Source: Pseudomonadota bacterium
GTDB lineage: Bacteria > Pseudomonadota > Gammaproteobacteria > Xanthomonadales > Rhodanobacteraceae
Assembly: GCA_025351555.1 (NCBI GenBank)
Contig: JANXVS010000201.1
Span: 1-9,730, forward strand
Length of the DNA: 9,730 nt
Direction of reading: 5' to 3'
The notes below the pieces were generated by a model. The model saw nothing but the letters and a program-made list of their open reading frames with translations. It was not told the DNA's origin and made no database searches. This document shows, piece after piece, positions 8,469 through 9,730 of the stretch (position 1 is the first letter of the stretch; the number at the start of each line of letters is the position of its first letter). Made by a program: the position numbers and the translations under genes.

Positions 8469-8770
8469 TCACGCTCGCGCATTTTATTGTGCTCGGCGCC
8501 GTGCTGTTCTGCATTTCGGTCGCTGGCATCTTCGTCAATCGCAAGAACATCATCATCCTGCTGATGGCGATCGAGCTGATGCTGCTCGCGGTGAACATGA
8601 ACTTCGTCGCGTTTTCGCGCTATCTCGGCGATGTCTCCGGTCAGGTATTCGTGTTCTTCATCCTGACCGTGGCGGCAGCCGAATCGGCGATTGGCTTGGC
8701 GATACTCGTGGTGCTGTTCCGCAATCGCGCGACGATCAATGTCGGCGAGATTGATTCGTTGAAGGGTTGA
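8465..8770 (+). CDS. nuoK: NADH-quinone oxidoreductase subunit K (membrane, MrpC-like)
   Basis: NuoK is an 11 kDa-class, three-helix membrane subunit related to MrpC of Na+/H+ antiporters, and lies in the proton path beside NuoJ and NuoN. At 101 residues it has the standard length. Glu37 in the second helix ([13 protein letters not shown]) and Glu73 in the third ([12 protein letters not shown]) correspond to the two membrane glutamates essential in E. coli (Glu36, Glu72). RKN at 26-28 marks the conserved loop after helix one. The ATG at 8465 overlaps the nuoJ stop (ATGA); AGAGG about ten bases upstream can act as ribosome-binding site. It is 5 bases from nuoL. Confidence 0.98.
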   Translation: MITLAHFIVLGAVLFCISVAGIFVNRKNIIILLMAIELMLLAVNMNFVAFSRYLGDVSGQVFVFFILTVAAAESAIGLAILVVLFRNRATINVGEIDSLKG

Positions 8771-8775
8771 CTGGC

Positions 8776-9730
8776 ATGAGTCTGAATCCCACCCTCCTGC
8801 TCATCATCGCGTTGGCGCCGCTGTTCGGCGCGATCGTCGCCGGCCTGTTCCGCAACCCGATCGGTCGTAGTGGCGCGTCAAGCGTCGCAATCATCGGCGT
8901 GGCGATCAGTTGCGTGCTGTCGTTTTACGTGTTGTATCAAATGGTCTGGGCGGGCGCTCCGGCCTTCAATCAGGACATCTACACTTGGCTTCAGGTCGGG
9001 GGCCTGGATATGCACGTGGGTTTCCTGATTGACCGCCTGACCGCGATGATGATGGTCGTCGTCACCTTCGTCTCGCTGATGGTGCACATTTATACCATCG
9101 GCTACATGGCCGAAGATGATGGCTACCAGCGCTTCTTCAGCTATATCGCGCTGTTCACATTCTCGATGCTGATGCTGGTGATGGCGAATAATTTCCTGCA
9201 GCTGTTCTTCGGCTGGGAGGCGGTGGGCCTGGTCTCGTACCTGCTGATCGGTTTCTGGTTCAAGAAGCCAACGGCGATCTTCGCCAACATGAAGGCGTTT
9301 CTGGTCAATCGCGTAGGCGACTTTGGCTTCCTGCTCGGCATTGCCGGCGTCCTGTATTTTTTCCATACGCTCGATTACGCGACCGTGTTCCATGACGCAC
9401 CATCATTGCAAGGCAAGAGCCTGGAACTGTTTTCCGGCCATGCCTGGCAAGCGGCGACCGTCATCTGCCTGTGCCTGTTCGTCGGCGCGATGGGCAAGTC
9501 GGCGCAGGTGCCGTTGCACGTATGGTTGCCGGATTCGATGGAAGGCCCGACGCCGATCTCCGCGCTGATCCATGCCGCGACGATGGTCACCGCCGGCATC
9601 TTCATGGTTGCGCGCATGTCGCCGCTGTTCGAACTTTCCGAGACGGCATTGAATACGGTGCTGGTGATCGGCGCGACCACGGCGTTTTTCACCGGTCTGA
9701 TCGGCATCGTGCAGAACGACATCAAGCGTG
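8776..9730 (+). CDS. nuoL: NADH-quinone oxidoreductase subunit L (3'-truncated by window edge)
   Basis: NuoL is the distal antiporter-like proton pump of complex I, related to MrpA. The frame is open from ATG 8776 to the last base, giving 318 visible residues, roughly half of the usual length (about 600-700). It begins MSLNPTLLLIIALAPLFGAI, a first membrane helix. Motifs match the family: IYTIGYM (105-111), FFGWEAVGLVSYLLIGFW with Glu148 (144-161), NRVGDFGF (178-185), and GKSAQVPLHVWLPDSMEGPTP with Lys241 and His248 (240-260). ALIHAATMVTAG with His266 (263-274) follows. Glu148 and Lys241 correspond to the pump's Glu/Lys pair (E. coli Glu144, Lys229). AAGGG at 8762-8766 is 9 bases before the ATG. 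The C-terminal pumping half and lateral helix are outside the window; nuoM and nuoN would be expected next. Confidence 0.97.
   Translation, partial: MSLNPTLLLIIALAPLFGAIVAGLFRNPIGRSGASSVAIIGVAISCVLSFYVLYQMVWAGAPAFNQDIYTWLQVGGLDMHVGFLIDRLTAMMMVVVTFVSLMVHIYTIGYMAEDDGYQRFFSYIALFTFSMLMLVMANNFLQLFFGWEAVGLVSYLLIGFWFKKPTAIFANMKAFLVNRVGDFGFLLGIAGVLYFFHTLDYATVFHDAPSLQGKSLELFSGHAWQAATVICLCLFVGAMGKSAQVPLHVWLPDSMEGPTPISALIHAATMVTAGIFMVARMSPLFELSETALNTVLVIGATTAFFTGLIGIVQNDIKR

Overview
The window is a stretch of one co-directional (+ strand) operon for the proton-pumping NADH:quinone oxidoreductase (respiratory complex I, NDH-1). It reads in canonical order: nuoC (5' end cut off), nuoD, nuoE, nuoF, nuoG, nuoH, nuoI, nuoJ, nuoK, nuoL (3' end cut off). 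Coding sequence and short junctions account for essentially all of it. I see no RNA gene, transposase, CRISPR array or unrelated accessory gene, and no new multi-gene system. GC-rich codon use, separate nuoC and nuoD, and closeness from memory to Xanthomonas-type Nuo proteins suggest a gammaproteobacterium of the Lysobacterales (Xanthomonadales). That placement is an inference, not a search result.

Layout: nuoC and nuoD (1-1795) form the connecting Q-module with nuoI. nuoE, nuoF and nuoG (1792-6242) form the NADH-dehydrogenase N-module carrying FMN and most Fe-S clusters. nuoH, nuoJ, nuoK and nuoL (6245-9730) are membrane subunits for quinone access and proton translocation, with nuoI lying between H and J. 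Electrons pass NADH -> FMN (NuoF) -> Fe-S chain (NuoF, NuoG, NuoI) -> quinone at the NuoD/NuoH interface. The ligands for N1a (NuoE), N3 (NuoF), N1b/N5/N4 (NuoG) and N6a/N6b (NuoI) are visible. The optional N7 cluster of NuoG is absent. N2 belongs to NuoB, outside the window.

Most junctions are tight: stop/start overlaps at D/E, H/I and J/K, and gaps of 2-27 bp elsewhere. The exceptions are the two sides of nuoF. The 85-bp E/F gap holds a GTAGGGTGGGC-type palindromic repeat pair that also supplies the nuoE stop codon. The 130-bp F/G gap holds an unrelated GTCATCCCGG-type inverted-repeat element. An open 45-codon frame runs through that second element; its start overlaps the nuoF stop and its stop overlaps the nuoG start. 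A 14-bp near-direct repeat at its two ends suggests the ancestral nuoF/nuoG overlap was split by an insertion while ribosome-to-ribosome coupling stayed possible. These junctions are the most interesting part of an otherwise ordinary housekeeping operon.
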